A stretch of DNA of 64,000 bases, taken from assembly GCF_007474535.1 (NCBI RefSeq), contig NZ_VKNW01000007.1, positions 178,688 through 242,687 of the forward strand, given 5' to 3'. The translations under genes were made by a program, and so were the position numbers. This DNA comes from Chryseobacterium echinoideorum (GTDB lineage Bacteria > Bacteroidota > Bacteroidia > Flavobacteriales > Weeksellaceae). Below, one piece after another: positions 43,296 to 52,600 of the stretch (positions are counted from its first letter, which is position 1; each line of letters begins with the position of its first letter). Below the pieces are notes generated by a model that searched no databases, had not been told where the DNA came from, and worked only from the letters and a program-made list of their open reading frames with translations.

Positions 43296-44276
43296 TTAAA
43301 TTTTAGAAATAATAAAATAATAGCTAAAATTAGAACCTCCGGGAATATTGAAAAAACATTCATTATTATTAAACCCGTTATCACCGCCTGCGTAGTTAAA
43401 AAATAAAGCAACTTTTTGATTGGGCTGGGTAGTTTGATAAACTACTGTAAGAGTTTGTGGATTCCCAAGGCTGTAAGAGACATTGGTTGTAGATCCGTTG
43501 TCTCTTCTCATTCCATCTAATCTGCCTCTGAAAATAGTATCAGTAGTGTAAGCAGTGCCGCTGGCTGAAGCAAATATAGTGTTCACATCAATCTGACCAT
43601 TGAATGTATAAGTTTTGGTATTATTAAATCTGTCGCATCTTGCAGTTCCGTAAAACTCGAATAAGTAAACACCTGGATTCGGAATTGTAATGTATTGGAC
43701 GTTATTTACTGTTATGCCGTTTATGGTAGCATTTGGATCGGTACCAAAACTTACGCCGATAGTATTTCCCCGTAATCCGGCATCATTTCTGATAGGTATA
43801 TTAAAATAATCATTGCTATTTGATAATGAAAATCCGCCTGTATTATTGGTAAGATCATAAGTCGAAGGTAAAGGATTGTCGTTTTGATAATAAAGATATT
43901 TTACTGTGGTAAGTTGCCCTGTAGCATTACCGCTTGATGTGACACCTAAATTATTAAAAGGAGGAGTATAATCTGTCTCATTAAGTACTGGTAAATTCTG
44001 ATGTCTAATGTTTTTTACTCCGCTAGAATTAACGTGAAGCACTGCAGCCGGAGTATTTGTACCAATATTAATTCCAAGTTTACCTGCATCTGTTACCTTT
44101 ATAAGCTCTGTGTTGGATGAGTTATTGATCTCCAATGCTTTTGAAGCATCAGTATTTCCTTTAGCAACAATATCTAACATTGCAGAAGGAGTTTCGGTAT
44201 TGATTCCCACATTATCAGTTTGTGAAAACGCAAAGCCGAAAACAAAAAAGCAAACTATTGTATTAAAATCTCTCAT
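43296..44276 (-). CDS. Secreted VGIN-type surface protein (C1q-like C-terminal region?)
   Basis: A 326-aa exported protein with signal peptide (NTIVCFFVFGFAFSQ). Two short repeats of the VGINTETPSAMLDI kind lie in the N-terminal ~85 residues, with ASKALEINNSSNTE shared with the next gene upstream. The C-terminal ~130 residues are beta-rich with an IPNPGVYLFEFYGTA strand and VALFFNYAGG, a pattern reminiscent of C1q/TNF-like heads; this is tentative. No anchor or sorting domain. It follows its paralogue by 3 bases and so is co-translated with it. Confidence 0.7.
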   Translation of the reverse strand: MRDFNTIVCFFVFGFAFSQTDNVGINTETPSAMLDIVAKGNTDASKALEINNSSNTELIKVTDAGKLGINIGTNTPAAVLHVNSSGVKNIRHQNLPVLNETDYTPPFNNLGVTSSGNATGQLTTVKYLYYQNDNPLPSTYDLTNNTGGFSLSNSNDYFNIPIRNDAGLRGNTIGVSFGTDPNATINGITVNNVQYITIPNPGVYLFEFYGTARCDRFNNTKTYTFNGQIDVNTIFASASGTAYTTDTIFRGRLDGMRRDNGSTTNVSYSLGNPQTLTVVYQTTQPNQKVALFFNYAGGDNGFNNNECFFNIPGGSNFSYYFIISKI

Positions 44277-44279
44277 CTT

Positions 44280-45206
44280 TTAGAGTTTTGAAATGATTAA
44301 AGTAACTCTTTTATCTAAACCTGCCGGCGCAGGAAAGGTGCAAGAAGAGCCACTGTATTGATCTCCCGTACCCCAATTAACAAACAATGCGACCTTTTCA
44401 TTATTGGTTGTAGTTTCTACAATAGAAAACACATTATGAGAAAAAGGGTAATTATAATAATCTGTTGCCAAAGTTCCTGTATTGGTTCGTTTCGGCAAAG
44501 CATTGTAACGGATGGTCGTAAGTTCAGAATAATTGGTACTTCCTGAATTTGCTTTATACACTCCGGTTCCGATTCCCAAAAGATTCTGCCCATTCAAATT
44601 ACCTGTTCTATCTCCTGCACACGAGGTGTAGTAATTAAGATTGATCTTATAAACACCCGGGATGGGAATGGTAATAAAACGAACATTTACTCCCGAAACA
44701 CTGGTTCCATTACTTCTGGTAAGTGTCGAACTGGCATCTGTGCCTATAGAAACGCCTAAAGGATTATTTAAAATCCCAGCATTAACAAAAGGTAATGCTG
44801 TAAATACATTGTTATCATAAAGAGAAAAACTATTTACAGCCTGTGTGTTATCAATGGTGAGATAAGAGTATAAAACTGATGGAATATAAGTTCCTACATA
44901 ACCATTGGCATCTATGGCTAACGGAGTAATTCCTGCGCTAATTTGAGGTAAATTTTCGTATCTAACTCCTCCATTGGTATGCAACTTTGCTGCTGGAGCC
45001 GGAACATTGATTCCGACATTCCCGTTGTCTAATATTGTCACAAGTTCTTTAGCATCAGAATTGTTGATTTCCAAGGCTTTGGTTGCACTGCTGTTTCCTT
45101 TAGATTTAATATCTAGTGCTGCAGATGGATTAATTTCGTTGATTCCTACCTGAGAAAATAGAATTCCAGATATCATTAATGATAATGATAAAACCGTTTT
45201 TTTCAT
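44280..45206 (-). CDS. Secreted VGIN-type surface protein, paralogue of the next gene
   Basis: A 308-aa exported protein (signal KKTVLSLSLMISGILFSQ). The N-terminal VGINEINPSAALDIKSKG and TKALEINNSDAKEL blocks closely match those of the downstream gene, and the C-terminal region again has IPIPGVYKINLNYYTS and KVALFVNWGTGD, so the two arose by tandem duplication and then diverged. Function is unknown; a trimeric, fibre-like surface protein is my inference. Confidence 0.7.
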   Translation of the reverse strand: MKKTVLSLSLMISGILFSQVGINEINPSAALDIKSKGNSSATKALEINNSDAKELVTILDNGNVGINVPAPAAKLHTNGGVRYENLPQISAGITPLAIDANGYVGTYIPSVLYSYLTIDNTQAVNSFSLYDNNVFTALPFVNAGILNNPLGVSIGTDASSTLTRSNGTSVSGVNVRFITIPIPGVYKINLNYYTSCAGDRTGNLNGQNLLGIGTGVYKANSGSTNYSELTTIRYNALPKRTNTGTLATDYYNYPFSHNVFSIVETTTNNEKVALFVNWGTGDQYSGSSCTFPAPAGLDKRVTLIISKL

Positions 45207-45286
45207 TTTTTGTAATAAATTTTTTGTGTTATCAATACTCCCCCTGTAGTTAGCAGGGATAGTGTAAATTATTTTTTTATTTAGAT

Positions 45287-46483
45287 TTATTGTCCTAAAT
45301 ACACAAACATATTGACGCTCATTGTCTGTGGCTGAATATTAAGTGATTGCTGTGTTACTCCCCCATTTATACTTTCCGTAGTAATCGTATGATTATGAGA
45401 ATTTTGGGATAAAACAGGCGTATTCACTACATTATCATTGTATACTCCTATGCCATCAGTATTATCTGCGGCTAGAAAAACAGTAGAACCGCCATTAGCA
45501 ATTTGTGCTCTGTTGGGATTAGTACCATTTTTAATATCATAATTGATATTAGGCTGTACAGAACTGGTATTTCCACCCAAAGTTACATTTGGCAGATTAT
45601 TTTGATTAATTACTCGGCTATTAGAATTAGCAATACTTCCTAATGCTGTTCCATTTTGTGATAGATATGAGTTGGTCGCATTGGGTAAATTTGTTCCAAA
45701 GCCTAACGAAGTAGCGACAGTTTGCTGTGACGCAGATAAACTACTTTTTAATCTGCCATCCAATCTTACCCACCCGGAATGATCTGCTGTCTGGAATCCA
45801 GGCTTTATATCACCTAAAACTGCACCAACCGGTAGACTCACCGTTTTTAAAATTCCGGTTGCATCAGCCACTACTGCTCTGTCGGTGGATGTACCTACAT
45901 TCGCATTGATCGTTCTTACTCTTACATTGCCGTCAACAACATCAAGTCTTTCTTCTGCTGGGGTTGTGTTAGGATTACCTCCTATTCCGACATTTCCATT
46001 ATGATAAACAGACATGACCGATCTTAAACTACTGCTTGCATCATCTGATACAGCCTGATAATTTAAAAAAGAATTTCCTAAGGTATTTTTTGAATAATTT
46101 AGTTTTAAAAGCTTTTGACCTACTGTACCATTTGCTTCTTCCAAATAGAATCCGGGACCACTCCATCCCACACTGTTTGCATCCGCTGTGATGGTAACAC
46201 CGTCTACAAAAGGAGTTACAATACCTGTCAAACTTCCCTTTTTACTTATGTGAAGTAAATTTTTGGGAGCGGTTATACCAATTCCTATTTTGCCATCATT
46301 GGTAATAATGACATCATTTGCTTGCTGAGCATCTGATGGTGCTCCTGTAATTGGGTTATCCCGACCTCCATCTATGTGGAGTGTATTTTGTGGGTTTTCT
46401 GTATTAATTCCCACTCTTCCTGTCTGAGAAGAAGCGTATACTGATACAACAAGTGATAATAAGGTAAAAATGTTAGATTTCAT
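45287..46483 (-). CDS. Secreted protein with VGIN repeats and tail-collar-like C-terminus
   Basis: A 398-aa exported protein (signal NIFTLLSLVVSVYASSQ). The N-terminal part has RVGINTENPQNTLHIDGG and KIGIGITAPKNLLHISKKG. The C-terminal ~180 residues read like a phage tail-collar/microcystin-dependent-protein domain: LGDIKPGFQTADHSGWVRLD, INQNNLPNVTLGG, NSHNHTITTE and the ending TMSVNMFVYLG. So a fibre-like architecture is fused to a Sec signal. No phage genes adjoin. It precedes the two VGIN paralogues on the same strand with an 80-base gap. Confidence 0.75.
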   Translation of the reverse strand: MKSNIFTLLSLVVSVYASSQTGRVGINTENPQNTLHIDGGRDNPITGAPSDAQQANDVIITNDGKIGIGITAPKNLLHISKKGSLTGIVTPFVDGVTITADANSVGWSGPGFYLEEANGTVGQKLLKLNYSKNTLGNSFLNYQAVSDDASSSLRSVMSVYHNGNVGIGGNPNTTPAEERLDVVDGNVRVRTINANVGTSTDRAVVADATGILKTVSLPVGAVLGDIKPGFQTADHSGWVRLDGRLKSSLSASQQTVATSLGFGTNLPNATNSYLSQNGTALGSIANSNSRVINQNNLPNVTLGGNTSSVQPNINYDIKNGTNPNRAQIANGGSTVFLAADNTDGIGVYNDNVVNTPVLSQNSHNHTITTESINGGVTQQSLNIQPQTMSVNMFVYLGQ

Positions 46484-46570
46484 AGCAATTATTTTTAATT
46501 TTTAAACAATACAATAACAGTTCAACATAATATTATGCTGAAATAGCTGAATTGGAATAATAAATTTTGG

Positions 46571-47176
46571 TTATGAAATTTTTACCGGAGGAGGTCTCGC
46601 AAAATTATTTTGTGAGATTATATTTTGACATATAAAAAATTTCTCCTCAAAATTATTTTCTGAAACTACACAAAAAATATTTAAAGAAATTTGCGTAACA
46701 GCAATACAAGAAGCATTTTTTGAAATTGAGATATTATTGCTGATTATGGCAATATTTTTTACTTCGCTTTCGGAAGTGAAATGAGAATGATTAGGAAATG
46801 CTTTATACGTAAACTCATTGGGTGTTGTAGCTTTCTTTGCCGCTATTTTAATATATTCTTTCCTTTTCTGTTTTTTATTAACTACAACTTTGGCAATGCG
46901 CTCTTGTTTCTGAGACTTTTTTTGAACTTCTACAATATGAATATTGCTGATGTTTTCAGAATTAAAAATAAAAGTTCCTTTCGTTACGTAAAGAATCGGA
47001 TTTGAATTATTTGACTTTGGAACATTCGAAATATTTTCTTTTTCGAAGGATTTTAACTCGTTGTTTTGATTAAGTGAATCGGAAATAGTTTTTTGGGAAA
47101 ATAATAAAGAAGTAGACAACAAAGCAAAAAACATTACTGCCCTTACAAGAAGAGTGTAATGTTTCTTTGTTGTCAT
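46571..47176 (-). CDS. Small exported protein of unknown function
   Basis: I do not recognise this family. The frame is open from 47275, but the ATG at 47176 starts a plausible signal peptide (HYTLLVRAVMFFALLSTSLL, cut near LFSQ), giving 201 aa; an ATG at 47188 is also possible. The mature part is rich in Lys, Asn and Ile, with a basic segment KKSQKQERIAKVVVNKKQKR, and three Cys near the end. It terminates in ARPPPVKIS. It lies between the membrane regulator gene and the tail-fibre-like genes, all in one direction. Confidence 0.6.
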   Translation of the reverse strand: MTTKKHYTLLVRAVMFFALLSTSLLFSQKTISDSLNQNNELKSFEKENISNVPKSNNSNPILYVTKGTFIFNSENISNIHIVEVQKKSQKQERIAKVVVNKKQKRKEYIKIAAKKATTPNEFTYKAFPNHSHFTSESEVKNIAIISNNISISKNASCIAVTQISLNIFCVVSENNFEEKFFICQNIISQNNFARPPPVKIS

Positions 47177-47318
47177 ATATATATCCATTTGTGTAAATTG
47201 TAATACAAATAAATAAAAACAGACTTTCAAAACAAAAAAAACACCTACCCTCAATCTACCCCAATAAACAAACAACTAAAAATCAAATACTTATACCTAA
47301 TAATTACTTGACTTTTTT

Positions 47319-48755
47319 TTACTGGCAAAAAACTTTCAACCATATATACATATCTTCATTAGTCTTTATATCCATCTTTTTTCTGATATTATATTTTTTA
47401 TTTTGAATAGTTTTGGGAGACAAATAAAGGATATCGGCAATTTGTTTTGTTTCAAAATTCAAATAAATATAAGCCAGAATATGAAGTTCATTTTTTTGTA
47501 AATCAGGATTGAATGCCGTGAGCTTTCTAAAAAAATCGGGATAAAACATTTGAAATTTATTGTAAAAATTGGGATCCCTAGATTTGGCAGATTCATACAA
47601 TTCATCCATAGTAACAGATGATGATGTTTCATCATTTCTTTCAATGTCTGCAAGATCTTCATGAGCATTATCTATTCGTTTAGCCGAACTTTTAATGATT
47701 TTATTGTAATAAAAAAGAAGTAATATGCCTATTAACAATAAAATAAATGAAAAAATAATGATCATCTTATTTGTTCTTTTATTTTGCTTAAGTGATACCT
47801 CTTTTTCTAAATTTTGTATGGTAATATCAACACTTTTAGCCTGAGTATCTCTGTAAGATTCATTGAACTTTTTATACTCTTCCAATATTTTTTTCTCCCT
47901 ATCAATATCGCCATTTTTTCTGTAAACTTCTGCAAGCAGATTATACACATTCAAAAGATGCTGCCTGTTTTTTCCATTGGAAGCGTATGCGAGTGATTTT
48001 TCTAAATATTCAATAGCTTTTTTATTATTTTCTTCGTTTGCATACAGACGGGCAAAGTGGTAATATAATACAGATAATTTATAAGGGTTTACTTTTTTCT
48101 GCTGGCTAAAAAGTGTTTCAGCATTTTTTAAATAAAATCTGGCAGAATCTGCTTGCATATTATCATTAATATAATATCCTCCTATAGCTGAATATGTTCC
48201 GGGATCTTTAAAAATTGCAGAAGACTTGTGTAAATAATAAAGAGCTGAATCTTTATCTGACATCAGTAGATTCCCTGAACGGGAATTGTAGACAAAACTC
48301 AGAAACTTATTTCTCTTGTTACTTTCCGTAATTTTTCTGCCATAATACATGGCTTTAGAATTATACTTTAAACTTACGTCATACATTCCTAAGGTATAAT
48401 ATGTTTGTGAAAATTCCTGAAAAATCCTGCCATAAGTTTCGTTATCAGCAGATATTTCATCGGCAATATTTTTGGCTTTATTCAGATATTTGAGGCTTAT
48501 ATCTGGCTTTGCAAGATTATAATTTTGTATTCCTATATTAATATTACCCAAGACCATTGCTTTTTTGCAGCTTTGTTTCCGGGCTTTTTTAATCATTAAT
48601 AAATTCCATGAGATAATCTGTTGTCTGGAAACATTTTCAGACAGCATTCTATCAGGTTCAGTACACATCATCGAATCCAATTTCGCACAAAAATTCTGCG
48701 AATTTGCTTTAATGAAAAGAAATATTAGTATAAAAAAAAGTTTAATTTTTATCAC
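47319..48755 (-). CDS. Membrane-spanning TPR protein with LuxR-type HTH
   Basis: A 478-aa protein combining a signal sequence (KLFFILIFLFIKANSQ), tetratricopeptide repeats (about 60-300; e.g. NKKAIEYLEKSLAYASNG and LLNVYNLLAEVYRKNGD), a coiled region, one membrane helix (MIIIFSFILLLIGILLLFYY, about 330-350) and a cytoplasmic C-terminus with a LuxR/GerE-like helix-turn-helix (ILAYIYLNFETKQIADILYL then SPKTIQNKKYNIRKKM). This implies periplasmic sensing and cytoplasmic DNA binding in one chain. It is the first gene of a same-strand block of secreted proteins that it may regulate. Confidence 0.85.
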   Translation of the reverse strand: MIKIKLFFILIFLFIKANSQNFCAKLDSMMCTEPDRMLSENVSRQQIISWNLLMIKKARKQSCKKAMVLGNINIGIQNYNLAKPDISLKYLNKAKNIADEISADNETYGRIFQEFSQTYYTLGMYDVSLKYNSKAMYYGRKITESNKRNKFLSFVYNSRSGNLLMSDKDSALYYLHKSSAIFKDPGTYSAIGGYYINDNMQADSARFYLKNAETLFSQQKKVNPYKLSVLYYHFARLYANEENNKKAIEYLEKSLAYASNGKNRQHLLNVYNLLAEVYRKNGDIDREKKILEEYKKFNESYRDTQAKSVDITIQNLEKEVSLKQNKRTNKMIIIFSFILLLIGILLLFYYNKIIKSSAKRIDNAHEDLADIERNDETSSSVTMDELYESAKSRDPNFYNKFQMFYPDFFRKLTAFNPDLQKNELHILAYIYLNFETKQIADILYLSPKTIQNKKYNIRKKMDIKTNEDMYIWLKVFCQ

Positions 48756-49070
48756 CCCATTTTGTTTTTGAATAGTTTCAATAAATATTGCAAATTGGTG
48801 ATAAATGATGAGACCATTTAGAAATGGACGATCTATTTTAAAGAATTATTAAACTTAGGTAGCTTTGCAAATTTAATTCAAAATTATGATATTTTAGTTT
48901 TTTCTTTAAAAAAGTATTATTTACAAAAAATTATCTTCAATATTTTAAATTTATGTTAAACTAAGAGTTATAATGTTATGACTATAAAACAAAAGCAACT
49001 AAAATTATATAACTTACAGTTTATCAATTAAAAAGCGTAATTTTGCATCCCGAAATAAGGATTCAACCAT
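48756..49070. other. 315-base divergent gap
   Basis: AT-rich region between the regulator gene and the J-domain gene. A TAATTTTG -7 element for the plus-strand gene is at 49039-49046. No RNA gene or clear operator was seen. Confidence 0.45.
49039..49046 (+). promoter_or_regulatory. -7 promoter element of the J-domain/KTSC gene
   Basis: TAATTTTG (TAnnTTTG), 24 bases before the ATG at 49071. Confidence 0.4.
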
Positions 49071-49517
49071 ATGAAAAAATTAGGCGAATACAGAAAGCTT
49101 CTGGAAGTAGATAAAAACGTCACTCTGAAGGAACTAAAAAATATCTACAGAAATGTAATGAAGGATACTCATCCTGATAAATTCATCAATGATGAGGCAG
49201 GAAAACTGGAAGCAGAAGAGAAAAGCAAATCTGTAATTGAGGCTTATCATTTTTTGGTAAGCATTAACGAAGAAACTCAGGAAAAGTATAAAGAGGAATA
49301 TACAGAAACCATTACAAAATCAATCATTACAGATTTTTATCTGGAAAAATCAATTCTGAAAGTTCAGCATCTGAATGGTAAAATGTTTGAGTACATTGGC
49401 GTACCAAGAAATACTTATATCAAGATGGTTAATTCAGATTCTCCAAGCCGTTTTGCAAGAAGACATATCTATGGAAATTTTATGTACAGAAAATCAGGGG
49501 AAGTAATGGCAGATTAA
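49071..49517 (+). CDS. J-domain protein with KTSC domain
   Basis: A 148-aa cytoplasmic protein. Residues ~5-75 are a J-domain with the Hsp70-stimulating tripeptide His34-Pro35-Asp36 in KDTHPDKFIND. Residues ~96-146 are a KTSC domain (LKVQHLNGKMFEYIGVPR, SRFARRHIYGNFMYRK), a small nucleic-acid-associated module found near DNA/RNA enzymes. So it may bring DnaK to a nucleoprotein target. No Zn finger or G/F region as in full-length DnaJ. A terminator follows. Confidence 0.87.
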   Translation: MKKLGEYRKLLEVDKNVTLKELKNIYRNVMKDTHPDKFINDEAGKLEAEEKSKSVIEAYHFLVSINEETQEKYKEEYTETITKSIITDFYLEKSILKVQHLNGKMFEYIGVPRNTYIKMVNSDSPSRFARRHIYGNFMYRKSGEVMAD

Positions 49518-49544
49518 TTTTTTATTTTTAAGTAATCAATCAAG

Positions 49545-49572
49545 GCTTTCAGAGGATTCTGGAAGCTTTTTT
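49545..49572 (+). terminator. Terminator after the J-domain/KTSC gene
   Basis: A 9-bp stem with one G-T pair (GCTTTCAGA at 49545-49553 with TCTGGAAGC at 49558-49566) followed by six T. Confidence 0.72.
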
Positions 49573-49642
49573 GATGAATGCAAATAGTAATTTTCTCATA
49601 AAAATATTGCTACTACTAGACATTCTGTTTTTATCAATTATA

Positions 49643-49673
49643 AAAAAACCGCATCATTTCTGATACGGTTTTA
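49643..49673 (-). terminator. Terminator of the RND efflux operon
   Basis: The minus-strand stem AAACCG/CGGTTT, with a second inner ATCA/TGAT paired segment, is followed by seven T. It lies just after the stop of the permease gene. Confidence 0.75.
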
Positions 49674-49699
49674 AGGTTAATTAGTGGCTGTTATAAAAT

Positions 49700-52600
49700 T
49701 TAATCTACGTGTTTAGGAGTAAAACCATCTTCACTTAGTTCTCTGTGTTCATAATCTGCCTTCATTTCTGCATCATAGTCTACTTTTTCATATTTACCCA
49801 TTCTTCTTAAAATAGAATCAAACAATGAATAAACTACCGGTACAATAATTAAGGTAAGGAATAAAGATGATGTTAAACCACCGATCACTACCCAAGCTAA
49901 ACCGTTATTCATCTCAGCACCTGCTCCTTTCGCAATAGCAATAGGAATCATCCCGAAAATCATCGCAATCGTTGTCATCAGAATCGGACGGAGACGAGCG
50001 TGGTTTGCCTGAATCAAAGCGTCATGTGTATTTGCACCTGCTGCTTTTCTCATATTGGCAAAGTCGACAATCATAATTGCATTTTTCGCCACCAAACCAA
50101 TCAACATGATCATACCGAGCATGGTAAAGATATTCAAAGAGTTACCGGTGATGGCAAGAATTACCATTACCCCAATCAATGCTAATGGAATTGAGAATAA
50201 TACCACAAACGGATAAACAAACGAGTCATACAAAGAAACCATTACCAAGTAAACCAATACAATAGCCGCCAACAAAGCGATTCCTAAAGTACCGAAACCT
50301 TCGGTCTGGTTTTCCATATCTCCACTCCAAATATAACTTACACCTGCAGGTTTTGTTTTTTCATTATCCATAAACTGAGCTGCCCATTCATTGGCAACAT
50401 CTCCTACAGGACGACCAACAACCTTAGATTTTACTTTTACAGAAGGTGCTTTATCTCTACGTTCTAGCAAACTTGGTCCAGAACCCATTTTCACTTCAGC
50501 AAACTGACTTAGTCTTACCTGCTCTCCCTGAGGATTGGTAAAAATCAGGTTTCTTACATCTTCAATAGATTGTCTGTTGGCATCACCAAAACGGATATTA
50601 ATATCATATTCATATTCACCAGCTCTGAATTTTCCGTCTGTATTTCCGCTGAATGCCGTCTGCATGGTCTGACCTACACTTGCGAGATTCAGTCCTAAAG
50701 AAGACATTTTATCTCTGTCAATATTTACCTGAACTTCAGGATTTCCGGAATCGGTAGATAACTCTGCATCCACAGAACCAGGTACTTTTTTAAGTAATTC
50801 TAAAATTCTGTTGGCTTCTTTGTTCGCCGTTTCATTGTCCTGAGCAGTTACTACCAACTCAATTGGTGCGTTGTCTGCTCCCATTAAACCGATTGGTGCT
50901 GTTTTAAATTCAACTCCGGTAAATTTCTCTTCTAAAGCTCTTTTGATTTTAGCAGATTTAATATCGGTACTTTCGTTACGTTCTGATTTGTCAACTAAAA
51001 TCACCTGGATTTCTGATTGATACAAGGTAGCCTGAACACCACCAAATCCAGAAGACTGCTGACCTACTGTTGTAATCATATCTACAACATCTTTATCATT
51101 TCTAAGATATTTTTCAACTTCCAGAGTTACCTGATTCGTTTTTTCTACAGAAGCATCTTTTGGTAACTCCATTTGAACCAGAAACTGCCCTCTATCCATT
51201 TTAGGGAAGAATTCGCCCCCAATAAATCCGAATGCTACCAACATAAATGAAGAAATCAAAATAATGAACGTCACGATTACCGTCATTACTCTTCTTAAAG
51301 TTGTTTTAAGACACCATTCCAAAATTCCACTGATCCAGTGTGTAAATTTGTCCAGCTGCTTTTCAAACCAAAGAATAAATTTCTCAAAAGGGTTTTTCCC
51401 CGTTAAATGTACCAGTTTACCAAACCTTGACGATAACCAAGGAATAATAGTAAACGATGCCAATAATGAAAACATGGTTGCAATAACCACCGTTACGCAG
51501 AACTGCGCCAAAATATCAGAAACCAAACCGGAACTCATCGCAATCGGCAAGAATACTACCACGATTACCAGAGTAATAGCTGTTACCGTAAATCCAATTT
51601 CTGAAGCGCCATCATACGCTGCACGGATTCTGCTTTTTCCCATTTCCATGTGACGATATACGTTTTCCAAAACCACAATCGCATCATCCACAAGAATACC
51701 CACCACAAGCGAAAGCCCGAGTAAACTCATTAAGTTGAGAGTATATCCCATCAAATACATTCCGATCACCGTTGCAATCAATGATACCGGAATTGAAACC
51801 ATAACAATGAATGCGTTTCTGATATTGTGAAGGAATAATAACATTACCACTGCCACCAAAATAATAGCTAAAAACAAATCGAAAATTACATGATCTGCTG
51901 CTTCTAAAGTGAAGTTGGTACTGTCATCAACGATATTAACTTTCAATGCCTGATTTTTGTAATCTTCCTGAACCTGAGCGATGGTCTTTTGTACTGATTC
52001 TGAAACAGAAACCGCATTTGCATCAGACTGTTTTTTCACCTGAAGTAAAATCGTAGGACTTTGATTAAATCTTGCTACCTTTTCTATATCTTTTTGAGTA
52101 TCAAAAACCATAGCAATATCAGACAAGCGAACCTGAGCTCCGTTTTTATTGGAAACTACGAGATTATTCATCTCTTCAATGTTTCGGTATTTTCCTGAAA
52201 GTCTGATCGTTGATCTTGAAGTTCTTGTTTTCAGAGCTCCTGTAGGGAAATCTAAATTGGAAGATAAAATTGCCTGCTGCACATCTCCGATAGCAATTCC
52301 GTACCCCTGCATTTTCTTTTCATCCAGATTTACCTGAATCTCTCTCTCCTGTCCACCAATAAGATCAACCTGAGCGACACCGTTCACACGGGAAAAAATA
52401 GGCTCTATCTTTTTATCTAAAAGATCATAAAGCTCTTTATTATTTAGCTTACTACTCGTAATACTCAAAGTCATGATCGGTAAATCATCTAATGAGAATT
52501 TTTGCAAAGAAGGCGGATCTGCATCCTCCGGAAGATCTGCCAGAATCGCATTCACTTTTCTCTGAGCATCATTCAAAGCATAATTTACATCGGCTCCGGT

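Noticed and set aside
45287..46483. Possible prophage remnant because of the tail-collar-like domain
   Set aside because: No capsid, terminase, portal, integrase or attachment repeat is nearby, and the protein has a Sec signal peptide.
47176..47275. N-terminal extension of the small exported protein
   Set aside because: The extra ~33 residues would put a second hydrophobic stretch before a good signal peptide; the ATG at 47176 is simpler.
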